Assembly (NCBI RefSeq): GCF_020731145.1 | Contig: NZ_JAJFZN010000002.1 | Span: forward strand, 682,001 to 746,000 | DNA from: Sneathiella sp. HT1-7 | GTDB lineage: Bacteria; Pseudomonadota; Alphaproteobacteria; Sneathiellales; Sneathiellaceae | DNA length: 64,000 bases | Direction of reading: 5' to 3' | Shown: one piece after another, positions 63,059 to 64,000 of the stretch | Layout of the letters: every line of letters begins with the position of its first letter | Position numbering within the stretch: the first letter of the stretch is position 1 | The notes under the pieces: generated by a model | What the model was told of the DNA's origin: nothing | Database searches by the model: none | The model's input: the letters and a program-made list of their open reading frames with translations, nothing else | Program-made: the position numbers and the translations under genes

Positions 63059-63900
63059 AGTCTCTCAGTGCGGCCCTGAACAGCCATATCGCCGGGGAGG
63101 TGACCACACTCGCCACCTGCTGGGCGCTGACCCGGCAGGACGGGACGGAAATGTTCTTCACCGATTTCGATGAGGATCTGGAAATCGATGGCGACATCTA
63201 TCTGGCGGCCAGCGGTTATTCCCGCTCGGCTATTGCGAATTCCAGCAGCTTCAGCGTCGATAACCTCGATATCATCGGCAATCTCACCAGCGATGTCATC
63301 CGGGAGGAGGATCTCTTCGCGGGCCTTTATGACTTTGCCGAGGTGCGGATTTTCATGGTCAACTGGCAGGATCTCTCCCAGGGCACCATTCCGTTGCGGC
63401 GTGGCTGGATCGGGGAAGTCTCGGCGCATGATGGCGCCTTCACAGCGGAGCTGCGCGGCCTCGCCCAGGCGCTCCTTTATGAGGTTGGGGAGGTCTATTC
63501 CCCCCTCTGCGGCGCGGACCTCGGAGATAGTCGCTGTGGCGTCGATGTGGACGTACTGACTGAAACTGACGTGGTGGCGAGTGTCACTTCCCGCGATCAG
63601 TTCACGCTCACCGACTATAGCGGCGCGGATGATGTACTGAATGGCGGGGTGCTGACCTTTACCAGCGGTGCGAACGCCGGGCTCTCTTGCGAAATCCGTG
63701 ACTGGATGCAAACGGGTAAGACGCTGACCCTCTATCTGGAAATGCCGTACGAGGTTCAGGCGGGGGATGAGGTTTCCTTCTTTCCCGGTTGCGACAAGCG
63801 CTATGCGACCTGCCGCGATAGCTTCTCGAACCATCACAATTTCCGGGGTTTTCCGCATATTCCGGGCACTGATGCCCTGCTGGAGACCGGCGATGCTTGA
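63055..63900 (+). CDS. Tail hub protein, DUF2163 (GTA gp13-like)
   Basis: The 281-residue protein is a DUF2163 member: an N-terminal LATCWALTRQDGTEMFFTDF, VDNLDIIGNLTSD and the C-terminal NFRGFPHIPGTDALLETGDA. Four conserved Cys, in PLCGADLGDSRCGVD and PGCDKRYATCRD (residues about 148-252), match those that bind an Fe-S cluster in the GTA hub. The peptidase gene begins inside its end. Confidence 0.93.
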   Translation: MKSLSAALNSHIAGEVTTLATCWALTRQDGTEMFFTDFDEDLEIDGDIYLAASGYSRSAIANSSSFSVDNLDIIGNLTSDVIREEDLFAGLYDFAEVRIFMVNWQDLSQGTIPLRRGWIGEVSAHDGAFTAELRGLAQALLYEVGEVYSPLCGADLGDSRCGVDVDVLTETDVVASVTSRDQFTLTDYSGADDVLNGGVLTFTSGANAGLSCEIRDWMQTGKTLTLYLEMPYEVQAGDEVSFFPGCDKRYATCRDSFSNHHNFRGFPHIPGTDALLETGDA

Positions 63901-64000
63901 GCGCGAGGATATCATCACCGAGGCGCGGCGCTGGGTCGGCACGCCCTGGCGGCATCAGGGACGAAGCCGGGCGGGCGTCGATTGCGTCGGGCTGGTCGTT
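63893..64000 (+). CDS. NlpC/P60 tail peptidase (GTA gp14-like), 3' end outside window
   Basis: Only the first 36 residues are visible: a helix, WVGTPWRHQGRSRAGVDCVG, with the catalytic Cys31 of the NlpC/P60 fold. In the GTA cluster this peptidase cuts peptidoglycan during entry and is followed by the large gp15 tail-tip protein, which would lie beyond the window. Its ATG overlaps the hub gene by eight bases. Confidence 0.9.
   Translation, partial: MLEREDIITEARRWVGTPWRHQGRSRAGVDCVGLVV

Larger units (their letters stand above)
52912..64000 (+). mobile_element. Prophage or GTA-like element (left part)
   Basis: A continuous rightward run of phage morphogenesis genes: terminase, portal, scaffold, coat, connectors, tail tube, tail chaperone, tape measure and GTA-type distal tail genes, truncated by the window edge. 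Head genes look P22-like and the distal tail looks like Rhodobacter GTA gp11-gp14. No integrase, recombinase, replication or lysis genes are seen here, so the left boundary is set only by the start of phage-type genes and the preceding AT-rich gap. Confidence 0.85.

Noticed and set aside
1-64000. CRISPR arrays, tRNA or rRNA genes, insertion sequences
   Set aside because: No regularly spaced repeats, cloverleaf-like sequences, rRNA segments or transposase motifs were recognised on reading both strands; short tRNAs could still be missed without a covariance search.

Overview
The window looks like an alphaproteobacterial chromosome, with coding GC of roughly 57-60%. Evidence for this is the lptF-lptG-lptD-surA-pdxA-rsmA order, pepA next to holC, an aapJQMP amino-acid transporter, a PrxQ/DUF455/M23/bactofilin cluster beside glnE, and phage genes of the Rhodobacter gene-transfer-agent (GTA) tail type. 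I cannot name the genus. No rRNA, tRNA, CRISPR array or insertion sequence was recognised.

Layout. 1-3674 (+): the end of mltG, an unknown membrane protein, yicC and gmk. 3668-11234 (-): an outer-membrane biogenesis operon, lptF-lptG-lptD-surA-pdxA-rsmA. 11365-13332 (+): pepA-holC. 13333-15497: a scrambled accessory island with a small secreted protein, a second 5'-truncated holC, a small membrane protein, the 3' end of an RHS gene with an AT-rich toxin domain and its immunity gene, and a second RHS fragment. 15498-20464: an ABC-F ATPase, an ArsR/AHSA1 operon with a clear operator, a broken GFA gene, a SulP transporter and ndk. 20531-26820 (-): glnE, a peroxiredoxin, DUF455, an M23 peptidase and a bactofilin. 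26894-43788: housekeeping and sulfur/redox genes, including an AsmA-like protein, tyrS, anmK, cysE, a cysteine desulfurase, a ferredoxin, tenA, cpdA, a ferredoxin reductase, PaaX and Crp regulators, modBC, hisI and metC. 44103-48311 (+): aapJQMP. 48378-52485 (-): a periplasmic protein, a GNAT enzyme, sseA, alaX and cysK.

From about 52.6 kb to the right edge lies the left part of a prophage or GTA-like element: a possible regulator, a promoter-operator-terminator cassette, terS, terL, a DUF4055 portal, a scaffold, a P22-like coat protein, connectors, a tail tube, a frameshifted tail chaperone, a very short tape measure, GTA gp12- and gp13-like proteins, and the start of an NlpC/P60 peptidase. 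Head genes resemble P22-type modules and the distal tail resembles the GTA. No integrase, replication or lysis gene is seen on this side.

The most interesting parts are the orphan RHS toxin/immunity cassette, whose RHS flanks are in swapped order; the duplicated holC end beside it; and the phage late-gene control region, which has a consensus promoter inside an inverted repeat followed at once by an intrinsic terminator. All functional calls rest on reading translated sequence and known family motifs; no database search was run.
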